A DNA stretch of 12,550 nt from Candidatus Woesearchaeota archaeon CG11_big_fil_rev_8_21_14_0_20_43_8 (GTDB lineage: Archaea; Nanobdellota; Nanobdellia; Woesearchaeales; CG08-08-20-14): positions 1-12,550 of the forward strand of contig PCVE01000127.1 of the NCBI GenBank assembly GCA_002762705.1, in the 5' to 3' direction. The notes beneath the pieces were generated by a model. That model had not been told where the DNA came from. It ran no database searches and saw only the letters and a list, made by a program, of their open reading frames with translations. This document shows positions 6,333-12,550 of this stretch, in pieces. Every line of letters begins with the position of its first letter. Within the stretch, counting starts at the first letter, position 1. Position numbers and translations under genes: made by a program.

Positions 6333-6338
6333 CCCCTC
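6333..6338 (-). promoter_or_regulatory. Shine-Dalgarno site of the 205-residue gene
   Basis: GAGGGG on the minus strand, 7 nt before the ATG at 6325. This is one of the few genes here whose promoter spacing (TATA about 45 nt upstream) predicts a short leader rather than a leaderless mRNA. Confidence 0.5.
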
Positions 6339-6362
6339 TGTCAAATCAAAGTATTAGGTGAT

Positions 6363-6377
6363 GATTTATATATTTTT
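6363..6377 (-). promoter_or_regulatory. TATA box of the 205-residue gene
   Basis: AAAAATATATAAATC on the minus strand, centred near 6370. It predicts a transcript start near 6344 and a leader of about 19 nt carrying the Shine-Dalgarno site. Confidence 0.6.
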
Positions 6378-6405
6378 GTAATCAGAATTTATAAAAATAA
6401 ATAAG

Positions 6406-6424
6406 AAAAAAGGGAAATATCCCC
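6406..6424 (-). terminator. Hairpin plus T-tract terminator of the S-layer-like gene
   Basis: On the minus strand GGGA (6420-6423 complement), loop TATT, TCCC (6412-6415 complement), then six T (6406-6411). It begins 5 nt after the TAA stop at 6429. T-tract termination is usual in archaea; the hairpin makes this the clearest terminator in the window and fits a highly expressed gene. Confidence 0.7.
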
Positions 6425-6428
6425 TGTC

Positions 6429-8528
6429 TTAATTTTTTCGAAGCGCTTTTGCAATCAGCACGAGTATCATCACAACGATGACAACGTTTCCGACACCAAG
6501 CAGTATGAGGTACCATATCGAAGTCCCTTCATCTTCATCGCTTGAATCTGTGACAGTTGTTGCTGTGACAAAATCGTTGCTGTCTGCGGCAGGCGCTGTT
6601 GTGGAATCACTTGTATCAACAACTGATGTTGAGCTTCCAGTGTCCTTGACAACAACGACAGAAGTGTCCTTCTTTGGTTCTTCTACTACTGGTGTTGTGT
6701 CTTCAGTGCTTACCACACATTTACCCACATTAAGGGTGACCTGTGTCGCTTCGTCTAAATCTGTCTTGTCTGTGTAGAGCTCGAGCTTCAAGTCATAACT
6801 ACCCGCTTTGAGTCCGCTTGGGACCTGGAAAGTGTAGAATTTCTGGAACTCAAATTCATCATCGTCATAGTCTTCAGACATATCGCCTATATTTTCTAAG
6901 ATGTTGACATCAAGATCAGAGTTCTTGATCTTTAGCACAACATCATCTTCCTGGTCTCTTCCAAGGTTGACGACATCGATACTTAGGATGACGCTCTTCT
7001 CGCAGGTGATTGTGTCTGGAGATAGATCGGCATTCTTAAAGATCAACTGATGCTTCTCTTTCTCGATCTTGAGCTTCAGATTTGCGGTCGCTGTGTGAAG
7101 CGCGCCATTCTCATCTTCGCCTTCGACATAGATCTCGACATCGAACTCATCGTCGTGGTCTACTTCCATAGGCACATCGATTGTGAGGGTCTCGGTCTCT
7201 TTGTCATCGGCTTTGACGTCAAATGTGGATGACTGTTCTTCAAGATCGCTTCCATCATCGATGTCTTTGATAGTGAGCTCGATTGTGATATCCTCGATAT
7301 CGTAATCGAAGTCGCCTTTGTTATTGAATAGGTTCTCTACTTCAACCATGAATTCAACTTGATCAAGCGGCATAACTTTGCTGATTGTGTCGCCGTCATC
7401 ATACGATTTCTTCTTATCGCTTGAGACTTTGACTTCGATGTTGCTGATCTTGAGCTTGTTTGCGACAGTCACTTTGACTGATGCGCTTGTTGCCACTGCT
7501 TCTGCTGATCTTACAGTGACTGTGCCAAGGGTGAGATCACCAGCATCCTCGTCATCTGGAAGTTCAAGTGACATGGTTACTGTAGATGTCGCGCCAGGAG
7601 CAAGGTTTCCAAGATTTGTATTGCTCATGACAACATTATATGCGTTGTTGATTGTGTGTGTAACTGTCAGATTGTTCAGTGTCACGTCTCCTGTGTTCTT
7701 CACAGTGAATGTCTGTGAGACCTGAAGTTCTCTATCTTCTTCGCCAAAGTCGATTGTGCCTTCTGTGATCTCCAGTTTCTGTGTTGGGGATTTCACATTA
7801 GCCTGTACTTGCTTTGCTGTGTTCAAAGAAGAATGACCTGCGACTACAACATTCATTGTTGCGTTGTATGCGCCGACAGTCTGTGTCAATACTGAACTTA
7901 GTGTGATGGTCTTAGTCACAGTCTGACCAAGTCCAAGATTTATGCTTCCTGATGTTCCACTTGAAGAGAGTGTATCTCCTCCGAGTATGAATGGTGTAGA
8001 ACTATAAGAGATAGCAAGATCCTTGTTTCCTGTATTTTGGAAAGTCAGTGTCATTGTTCCTGTCTTGCCCTGGATCACTGTCGGGCTTGTCGCGGTCACA
8101 GTCAGGCTTGGTTTCTCCTTGACTTCGACCTGGAACTCATGTGTATCTTCTACTGTAGCTCCATTCATTACGCTGAATGTAGACTTGTAGACACCTGCCT
8201 TCTGTGTCGATGGTACAGTGAATATGCCATTGGTAAGGGCTGTCGTTTCCCCAGCATTGAGGCTGAAGAGTGAGCTCTTTCCTGGCGAAAATCCGCCCAT
8301 GATAGTGACCGTGTCACTGTGCGTAAAGTTGGTCCATTCTACTTGCAGTCCAGTATAGTCTGTTGCTGCTGCTGTGTTATCAACAGCATACTGGAACTGC
8401 ACGTTTGCTCCAACGTCTGCTAGGCTTGGGCTTATGGACTGACTTGTGAACTGAAGATCAGCCGCACTGACACCAAGCACAAGCAAGAACATCATTGCAA
8501 TAGTGCATAATATTGTTTTTTTCATCAT
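6429..8528 (-). CDS. S-layer-like secreted protein with CARDB/COG1361-type repeats and C-terminal membrane anchor
   Basis: A 699-residue exported protein. Residues 1-23 form a signal peptide (MMKKTILCTIAMMFLLVLGVSA), probably cleaved before ADLQ. Several beta-sandwich repeats follow, with the NTGN/NTGDV patterns and T-V-T strands of CARDB/COG1361 S-layer-type domains (about 25-600). The last domain has a possible disulfide between the Cys of DTITCEKS and GKCVVS. A Thr/Ser/Asp-rich stalk at about 608-667 suggests O-glycosylation. A transmembrane helix (about 672-693) ends in VLIAKALRKN. This fits a surface-layer or cell-envelope protein anchored by its C-terminus. It has a roughly 60-nt structured leader with AGGTGG (8535-8540) 6 nt before the first ATG, a strong promoter and a terminator, implying high expression. 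The start could be either of two adjacent ATG codons. Confidence 0.85.
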   Translation of the reverse strand: MMKKTILCTIAMMFLLVLGVSAADLQFTSQSISPSLADVGANVQFQYAVDNTAAATDYTGLQVEWTNFTHSDTVTIMGGFSPGKSSLFSLNAGETTALTNGIFTVPSTQKAGVYKSTFSVMNGATVEDTHEFQVEVKEKPSLTVTATSPTVIQGKTGTMTLTFQNTGNKDLAISYSSTPFILGGDTLSSSGTSGSINLGLGQTVTKTITLSSVLTQTVGAYNATMNVVVAGHSSLNTAKQVQANVKSPTQKLEITEGTIDFGEEDRELQVSQTFTVKNTGDVTLNNLTVTHTINNAYNVVMSNTNLGNLAPGATSTVTMSLELPDDEDAGDLTLGTVTVRSAEAVATSASVKVTVANKLKISNIEVKVSSDKKKSYDDGDTISKVMPLDQVEFMVEVENLFNNKGDFDYDIEDITIELTIKDIDDGSDLEEQSSTFDVKADDKETETLTIDVPMEVDHDDEFDVEIYVEGEDENGALHTATANLKLKIEKEKHQLIFKNADLSPDTITCEKSVILSIDVVNLGRDQEDDVVLKIKNSDLDVNILENIGDMSEDYDDDEFEFQKFYTFQVPSGLKAGSYDLKLELYTDKTDLDEATQVTLNVGKCVVSTEDTTPVVEEPKKDTSVVVVKDTGSSTSVVDTSDSTTAPAADSNDFVTATTVTDSSDEDEGTSIWYLILLGVGNVVIVVMILVLIAKALRKN

Positions 8529-8534
8529 TATTTA

Positions 8535-8540
8535 CCACCT
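8535..8540 (-). promoter_or_regulatory. Shine-Dalgarno site of the S-layer-like gene
   Basis: AGGTGG on the minus strand, 6 nt before the ATG at 8528 and 9 nt before the second ATG at 8525. It abuts a perfect 12-bp palindrome (8540-8551, TTTGTCGACAAA). Confidence 0.65.
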
Positions 8541-8567
8541 TTGTCGACAAAAATCGTGGATGTTTGT

Positions 8568-8589
8568 CCTTTATCGATTATGATAAAGG
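8568..8589 (-). promoter_or_regulatory. 5'-terminal stem-loop in the leader of the S-layer-like mRNA
   Basis: A perfect 8-bp stem, CCTTTATC (minus, 8589-8582) with GATAAAGG (8575-8568), and a 6-nt loop. From the TATA position the transcript should begin at about 8590, so the hairpin sits at the very 5' end. The CACCTTT on its 5' side (8591-8585) is also complementary to AAAGGTG, the Shine-Dalgarno region (8542-8536), allowing a competing fold. Confidence 0.55.
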
Positions 8590-8610
8590 TGTCGATGGGA
8601 AAATTTGATG

Positions 8611-8629
8611 CTATATAAATGTTCCGATT
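8611..8629 (-). promoter_or_regulatory. Core promoter (BRE plus TATA) of the S-layer-like gene
   Basis: Read on the minus strand AATCGGAA-CA-TTTATAT. The same element with AC in place of CA drives the divergent adenosine deaminase gene. It lies about 88 nt before the start codon, implying a leader near 60 nt. Confidence 0.65.
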
Positions 8630-8654
8630 CTGGAGTGGTAGTTATTTTGGTGTG

Positions 8655-8683
8655 CTTCGAGAGTATTAATATAATACACGAAG
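8655..8683. repeat. Imperfect palindrome between the divergent promoters
   Basis: Outer arms CTTCG (8655-8659) and CGAAG (8679-8683) enclose inner arms GTATT (8663-8667) and AATAC (8673-8677) around AATAT. It lies midway between the two core promoters and could be a regulator-binding site or RNA hairpin. Function not shown. Confidence 0.4.
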
Positions 8684-8691
8684 TAATGGGC

Positions 8692-8723
8692 TTCCGTCAC
8701 CACTTAGCGGTGCTTAATCGGAA
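8692..8723. repeat. Nested inverted repeat upstream of the adenosine deaminase TATA box
   Basis: TTCCG (8692-8696) pairs with CGGAA (8719-8723), and inside it CACC (8698-8701) pairs with GGTG (8709-8712). The right arm is part of the BRE-like element of the adenosine deaminase promoter, so binding here could affect initiation. Inference only. Confidence 0.35.
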
Positions 8724-8733
8724 ACTTTATATT
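8716..8733 (+). promoter_or_regulatory. Core promoter (BRE plus TATA) of the adenosine deaminase-like gene
   Basis: AATCGGAA-AC-TTTATAT, with the TATA centre about 28 nt before the ATG at 8757. This favours ATG 8757 over the TTG at 8733, which lies within the TATA region. Confidence 0.65.
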
Positions 8734-8756
8734 TGGATGTCCATTCTTTCCAATTG

Positions 8757-10013
8757 ATGTCATTCACAAGTATCATGGAACAGAAACACAGGCTTCCTAA
8801 AAAAAAGCGTGGAGACTGCCAAAAACCTAATGAGGATTATCTGCGAGCTATGCCAAAAGGCGATCTGCACAGGCATCTTGGTGGTAGCATGTCTTTTGAG
8901 CGTTTCGATCATGAAGTAAGAAGACAGGGACTTGAGTCTGAGATTGTCAGGATAGCAGGTGAGAACGGTTTTCAGATGGATGCTTATGACAAGGATAAGT
9001 TGCATACAATCATCTGCGATCCTGGCCAATTCGAGACATTAGGTCCATATCTGACGCGTTTCAAGCTCACTGAAAGAGTGCTCATGGATAGACAGGCTCT
9101 GCGGGAGACTTCTGAAGAGATAGCACGGAGCGCAGTAGAGAATGAAGGTGTCAGGTATCTTGAGCTTCGTTTCTCACCTACTAATTATATCTGCGATGGT
9201 CTTTGGTCAAAGAAGATAATAGAAGCTGTGGTCGAAGGGCTTTGCAGCGCAGAGGATCCATTCAAGCATGAAAAGATGGAACCAGACTGGCGTGGTTATA
9301 AAAGACATGTCGTGAAATATGGATTCAGGACAGGTCTTATAATCAGCGGCATGAAATGCAGCATGGTCGATCCAGAGACGATAGCCGATCCTATCGAAAG
9401 GCAGAAGATCAAGCAGGCACAGTTCAATCTGCGAGAGACAGTCGACATAGCCACTGTCGCGAAGAAATATTATCAGGAACATCATTTCCCGATCGGTTTC
9501 GATCTCTGTGGCGCAGAAGATTTCCCTCTTAAGGCATTCAAACATTACTTATATAAAATCGATGACGCGAAGATGCAGAGGACTATCCATGCCGGCGAAA
9601 GCGCGAACCATGCGGCGATATCAGCAGCGATCTATGATCTCAGCGCGAACAGGATTGGACATGGTACTAAATTATATTTCCATCAGAGCCTTCTTGATTA
9701 TATCGTCGCAAACAGCATCGCACTTGAAGTGTGTCTGTCAAGCAATGCACATACAAACACAACCACAAGACGGAGCGTGACCCCTGCTGGGATGTATCTC
9801 GATGCAGGCGCAAAAGTGGTTCCATGCACTGATAATACGACGATGGATAATACTGATCTTATACAGGAGTACATGCATTTCGCAAACATATTCGAACTGA
9901 ACAGGTATCAATGCAAATTGCTTGCATGGAACAGCCTTTGGGGCGGTTTTTTGCATATAAAAGACAAACTTCCATTCATCAGCGATTGCATCGATATGAT
10001 GGATCAGATGTGA
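8757..10013 (+). CDS. add: Adenosine deaminase-like metal-dependent hydrolase
   Basis: A 418-residue member of the adenosine/AMP deaminase family of zinc-dependent TIM-barrel hydrolases, which remove the 6-amino group of adenosine or a related purine. Numbering from ATG 8757: GDLHRHLGGS with zinc ligands H38 and H40, HAGE with H278 and catalytic E281, RIGHGTK with H302, EVCLSSN (about 324-330) and CTDN with the fourth zinc ligand D359. The next residue, normally the second Asp of the DD pair that contacts the purine, is N360. The protein is longer than the usual 330-350 owing to an N-terminal extension and extra sequence at about 150-230. The start is set by the TATA box at 8726-8733. It shares a duplicated promoter with the divergent S-layer-like gene. 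The exact substrate is uncertain. Confidence 0.88.
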   Translation: MSFTSIMEQKHRLPKKKRGDCQKPNEDYLRAMPKGDLHRHLGGSMSFERFDHEVRRQGLESEIVRIAGENGFQMDAYDKDKLHTIICDPGQFETLGPYLTRFKLTERVLMDRQALRETSEEIARSAVENEGVRYLELRFSPTNYICDGLWSKKIIEAVVEGLCSAEDPFKHEKMEPDWRGYKRHVVKYGFRTGLIISGMKCSMVDPETIADPIERQKIKQAQFNLRETVDIATVAKKYYQEHHFPIGFDLCGAEDFPLKAFKHYLYKIDDAKMQRTIHAGESANHAAISAAIYDLSANRIGHGTKLYFHQSLLDYIVANSIALEVCLSSNAHTNTTTRRSVTPAGMYLDAGAKVVPCTDNTTMDNTDLIQEYMHFANIFELNRYQCKLLAWNSLWGGFLHIKDKLPFISDCIDMMDQM

Positions 10014-10047
10014 TCCCACTGGACTCACTGGACATGCTTGGGTAGGG

Positions 10048-10062
10048 TATATATTATATAAT
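10048..10062 (+). promoter_or_regulatory. TATA box of the winged-helix-like gene
   Basis: TATATATTATATAAT, ending 17 nt and centred about 25-30 nt before the ATG at 10079. Leaderless spacing. Confidence 0.6.
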
Positions 10063-10078
10063 CTCTTCATTCTTTTCC

Positions 10079-10537
10079 ATGAAAGCGTTCAAAGACACTC
10101 CACTTGCTGAGATCACTCTCCGAAAGTATGAGAAACCTAACGGCCAGTCTGACCGTGAGCTGGTGAAGAAGCTCTGTCTCAGTCTTGGTCTTCTGCAGCC
10201 AGGGGATTCGCGGGATGTCATTGTTGATATATTGCTTTCTGTGATCAAGCTTAAGCATCCTTCTTCAAAAGCAGTCGAAGATTCTGTGATCTCTATCAGA
10301 AGAGAGAACAATCTGATGATGAACGGGGTAGCGTCATCAAACATCCGTCGTCAACTGAAACGGCTGCGCGATATATTCATCCTTGAACGTGTCGGCAATC
10401 TTTATCGCATCAATGAAGACGCGCCTTTGGTAGAGATATTCGAAGACAGGATAGAACGGTTTCTACTGCCGTCGATAATCGGTCGCGCGAAAGAATATAT
10501 GGATGCTGTCGAAAGACTGAGGGAGCAAAATATATAA
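10079..10537 (+). CDS. Conserved archaeal winged-helix-like protein of unknown function
   Basis: A 152-residue soluble protein. It opens with FKDTPLAEITLRKYEKP (4-20), continues with LCLSLGLLQPGDSRDVIVDIL (32-52), then a helix-turn-helix-like stretch (about 60-113) with SSNIRRQLKRLRDIFILERVGNLYRI (86-111) shaped like the recognition helix and wing of a winged-helix domain, and ends in a helical FEDRIERFLLPSI tail. I recall similar proteins, especially the LGLLQPGDSRD motif, as conserved hypotheticals in many DPANN and other archaea (memory, not checked). DNA binding is plausible but not shown. Its stop codon overlaps the TATA box of the glycosyltransferase gene, so the pair is adjacent yet has separate promoters. 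Confidence 0.85.
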   Translation: MKAFKDTPLAEITLRKYEKPNGQSDRELVKKLCLSLGLLQPGDSRDVIVDILLSVIKLKHPSSKAVEDSVISIRRENNLMMNGVASSNIRRQLKRLRDIFILERVGNLYRINEDAPLVEIFEDRIERFLLPSIIGRAKEYMDAVERLREQNI

Positions 10538-10538
10538 C
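10527..10538 (+). promoter_or_regulatory. TATA box of the TMTC-like gene, overlapping the upstream stop codon
   Basis: AAAATATATAAC, centred about 29 nt before the ATG at 10562. It contains the TAA stop (10535-10537) of the winged-helix-like gene, so the same bases serve as stop codon and promoter. Confidence 0.6.
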
Positions 10539-10561
10539 GCCCTGATCACTCGAAATATTCT

Positions 10562-12151
10562 ATGCGACACAAAAAACATCTGATGTGGCTCATACCAATC
10601 ATTATAGTCTCTCTGCTCGCTTACTCAAACATCTATAAGAATGAATTCGTTGGAGATGATCTTGATTTCATAGTCGGTTGGGAAGAGACAAGATCGTTCG
10701 CAAATGTCGGCAAGTTCTTCGAAGGCAACGTGCCTGCGAACCATTGGGGTGTATATCGTCCATTGAGAAGCATATTCTATACCATCAGCTATGGTCTTTT
10801 CGGACTTGATCCGATTGGCTATCATGTGCAATCGATAATTGTCAATCTGGTTTGTGTACTGCTTGTCTATCTCATAATCTTCCAGATCACGCAGAAGCAC
10901 TGGATCGCAGGACCATCCGCGTTGTTCTTCAGTGTCCAGCCCCTGCATGTCGAAGCGATAACACACATGACTCCGTCTTTCGATACGATCGGTATCGCAT
11001 TCATGCTGTTATCTTTCTATGCTTATCTGCGGGATGGCAAGATGTGGAAGTATCTCTCATGGGCGAGCGCAGCAATCGCATTCTTCACAGATGAATTGAC
11101 TATCGTATTGCCATTGATGATGATCCTGCACGATATGTTGTTCGCGAGGAAGAAATATCCAAAAATAGTCAAGCAGATCATCCCTTATTTTATATTTGCT
11201 TTCACATACTTATTTATCCGATTTGTCCTGCTTGCGACACCTTCTCGTGCTGGATATCTTGAAGGGAGCTTCTATCTGACAATGCTTGCCATGGTGAAAG
11301 TGTTCTTCAGATATATCCAGCTTCTTTTTGTGCCTTTTGGACTCAATCACAACCACACAATCTCAGAAGGCATCTTCGCGTTCCAAAAAGAAAGTCTGCC
11401 AAAAGCGATACTTTCTCAGTCGATTTTTGATCTGAACATAATCATCCCACTCCTGATCATGGGTGTTCTTTTCATACTTGCATTCTGTGCACGGAAAAAA
11501 CATCCGCTCATAACTTTTGGAGCAGGGATATTCCTTGTGGGTCTTGCGCCAGTGTCGCAGATAATACCTCTCGCTCAATTGATGTCGGAACGATATGTGT
11601 TTGTCTCTTCGATAGGTACATGCGCTATCTTGGGATATTGCATCTTTCTTCTGATGAAGAAGAGAAAGTATCAACCTTTCGGCATCGCATTGCTGTTGGT
11701 GGTGACTCTTTTCTTCGGCGCTATGACATATCAAAGGAACGCAGTATGGAAAGATCCGGTCGCGCTTTGGTCTGACACTGTAGAAAAATCACCTGGTTCG
11801 CAGGAAGCATATAATAATTTGGGCGTGTCATACATGGAGAAAAAAGATCTCGCTGATGCATTCCTATATTATAATAAAGCTCTTGAACTGAATCCAGATT
11901 CGCCAAAGACCCTGAACAATGTCGGTATCGCATATGCGCTCTCTGGCAACTTCACAGAGGCGATCAAGTATTATATTAAGGCGATCACTCTTGCGCCGAA
12001 CTATACGCGCGGTTACTATAATCTCGCCGTCGCATACAAACAGATCGGCCGTGATGACCTCGCGAAGGCTGCGCTCGCTAAAGCCAAAGACACAGGCACC
12101 AGGTATTCAGAAGGATCAAATGATTCAGCAAGCGCACAGATACTTAGATGA
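10562..12151 (+). CDS. TMTC-like GT-C membrane glycosyltransferase with C-terminal TPR repeats
   Basis: A 529-residue protein resembling the TMTC/DUF1736 class: GT-C fold integral membrane proteins that, in animals, O-mannosylate proteins, with TPRs facing the substrate. Features are an N-terminal membrane helix (9-22), then NEFVGDDLDF with the D32-D33 pair typical of GT-C enzymes in the first loop, YRPLRS (65-70), QPLHVEAI (126-133), about ten further hydrophobic segments to residue 388, SERYVFVSS (342-350), and RNAVWKDPVALWSDTVEKSPGS leading into three TPRs (about 413-446, 447-480, 481-511). A sugar donor of polyprenyl-phosphate type is the family norm. A nearby candidate substrate is the Thr/Ser-rich stalk of the S-layer-like protein, by inference only. 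A TATA box 29 nt upstream supports ATG 10562. Confidence 0.82.
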   Translation: MRHKKHLMWLIPIIIVSLLAYSNIYKNEFVGDDLDFIVGWEETRSFANVGKFFEGNVPANHWGVYRPLRSIFYTISYGLFGLDPIGYHVQSIIVNLVCVLLVYLIIFQITQKHWIAGPSALFFSVQPLHVEAITHMTPSFDTIGIAFMLLSFYAYLRDGKMWKYLSWASAAIAFFTDELTIVLPLMMILHDMLFARKKYPKIVKQIIPYFIFAFTYLFIRFVLLATPSRAGYLEGSFYLTMLAMVKVFFRYIQLLFVPFGLNHNHTISEGIFAFQKESLPKAILSQSIFDLNIIIPLLIMGVLFILAFCARKKHPLITFGAGIFLVGLAPVSQIIPLAQLMSERYVFVSSIGTCAILGYCIFLLMKKRKYQPFGIALLLVVTLFFGAMTYQRNAVWKDPVALWSDTVEKSPGSQEAYNNLGVSYMEKKDLADAFLYYNKALELNPDSPKTLNNVGIAYALSGNFTEAIKYYIKAITLAPNYTRGYYNLAVAYKQIGRDDLAKAALAKAKDTGTRYSEGSNDSASAQILR

Positions 12152-12264
12152 ATGGATGATAAAGCATTGGTCAACTCCTCATGGTCATCAAACTCTATTG
12201 ACCCGACTTCGTTGCAGGTTTGACATTTAATATTTAGACTAGTCTGAATTTTCGGGGTTGCAGA

Positions 12265-12291
12265 GTTCCGGCCGAATACTTCGGCCCGAAC
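12265..12291. ncRNA. Strong GC-rich stem-loop, candidate small RNA
   Basis: GGCCGAA (12270-12276) pairs with TTCGGCC (12280-12286) around a TAC loop, extended through one C-C mismatch by GTTC/GAAC, giving 11 base pairs in 27 nt. It begins about 8 nt after the transcript start predicted from the TATA-like element at 12225-12235. It could be an RNA gene, a terminator-like element for the glycosyltransferase gene, or a protein-binding site. Confidence 0.4.
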
Positions 12292-12370
12292 GATTTGTCA
12301 GTCAAACTTCTTCCTCCCTTTTTAGATCACTGTATTTGGGATGCAGATGAGGCAGAAGAGGAAATGTGGC

Positions 12371-12394
12371 GCACGCTGACAGAAGTCATGGTGC
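12371..12394. repeat. Two-part stem-loop
   Basis: GCAC (12371-12374) pairs with GTGC (12391-12394), and after a 2-nt internal loop TGAC (12377-12380) pairs with GTCA (12385-12388) around AGAA. Modest strength; listed as part of the structured tail of the window. Confidence 0.3.
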
Positions 12395-12495
12395 ACTGTT
12401 AAATAGAAAGATAATAAATGATTTTTATATATTAGACGTGACTCAACAATCGAGTACTTCATCCGGCTTTGTAGAAAAGTTCAAAATATAGAGTC

Positions 12496-12515
12496 CTTAA
12501 GCCGTAAGGCTTAAG
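12496..12515. ncRNA. Perfect 8-bp stem with GTAA (GNRA-type) loop, candidate small RNA element
   Basis: CTTAAGCC (12496-12503) and GGCTTAAG (12508-12515) enclose GTAA, a GNRA tetraloop on the plus strand, which argues for function as plus-strand RNA. The TATA-like element at 12421-12433 would start a plus transcript near 12453 that includes this hairpin. No T-tract follows on the plus strand, so it is not a simple intrinsic terminator. Confidence 0.4.
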
Positions 12516-12550
12516 AACAATGTAAACTATCTTTAATTTGAACAAAAAAA

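Larger units (their letters stand above)
12152..12550. other. Roughly 400-bp region without a convincing protein gene; possible small RNA locus
   Basis: No reading frame here combines a start codon, a promoter or Shine-Dalgarno site and protein-like composition. The region holds two TATA-like elements (12225-12235 and 12421-12433), a 10-bp palindrome (12236-12245, AGACTAGTCT) and three stem-loops listed separately. A T-tract at 12318-12322 could end a transcript begun near 12257. Neither TATA element has an ATG at leaderless distance, which favours noncoding transcripts or decayed sequence. No known RNA family was recognised. Confidence 0.4.

Noticed and set aside
12265..12291. GTTCCGGCCGAA-type sequence considered as a tRNA T-arm.
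   Set aside because: There is no acceptor stem, anticodon arm or TTCRANNC loop around it; the 3-nt loop excludes a T-arm.
12238..12402. Open frame of 54 codons ending in TAA, containing a DADEAEEEMWRTL-like stretch.
   Set aside because: No ATG until near its end, no SD and it runs through the GC-rich stem-loop; kept only as a possible gene remnant.
12340..12402. GAGGAAA and ACAGAA strings recalling RNase P RNA conserved regions.
   Set aside because: The surrounding conserved bases and pairing (P4) are absent and the spacing is wrong.

Overview
The window looks like a chromosomal segment of an archaeon, most likely a DPANN lineage of the Woesearchaeales/Nanoarchaeota type. That lineage call is inference; the archaeal assignment is firmer. 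It carries ScpA, TruD and the archaeal wyosine enzyme Taw3, an S-layer-like secreted protein with a C-terminal membrane anchor, and an archaeal-type conserved winged-helix protein. Most genes have a TATA box about 26-30 nt upstream of the start codon, the hallmark of leaderless archaeal transcription. Base composition is moderately AT-rich and genes are packed tightly, with several convergent overlaps of 4-11 bp. No mobile element, CRISPR array, rRNA or tRNA was seen.

Layout, left to right. scpA (minus, 119-1174) diverges from a flavin-reductase-like FMN protein (plus, 1373-1879) across a G-rich spacer holding a four-tract G-quadruplex motif. A minus-strand cluster follows (3940 down to 1876): a previously untracked 41-residue single-pass membrane microprotein, a coiled-coil protein with a HEPN-like C-terminal domain (R-x4-H motif), a 131-residue single-pass membrane protein and a 226-residue multi-pass membrane protein. 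The last two share a small helical module at opposite ends and are translationally coupled. truD (minus, 4059-5024) and taw3 (plus, 5128-5718) form a head-to-head pair of tRNA-modification genes. A 205-residue acidic protein of unknown function (minus) overlaps the end of taw3.

The large S-layer-like gene (minus, 6429-8528) has a strong intrinsic terminator, a 5' hairpin leader and a Shine-Dalgarno site. It diverges from an adenosine-deaminase-like gene (plus, 8757-10013). Their two core promoters are near-identical copies facing apart (AATCGGAA-NN-TTTATAT), flanking two imperfect palindromes. Then come a conserved winged-helix-like protein (10079-10537) and a TMTC-like GT-C membrane glycosyltransferase with three TPRs (10562-12151), whose TATA box overlaps the stop codon of the gene before it. 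The last 400 bp hold no convincing protein gene but three strong stem-loops and two TATA-like elements, so they may encode small RNAs.

Functionally the window mixes chromosome organisation (scpA), tRNA modification (truD, taw3), purine metabolism (adenosine deaminase) and cell surface (S-layer-like protein, probable protein glycosylation). The least explained part is the minus-strand cluster of a membrane microprotein, a HEPN-like protein and two membrane proteins sharing a module.
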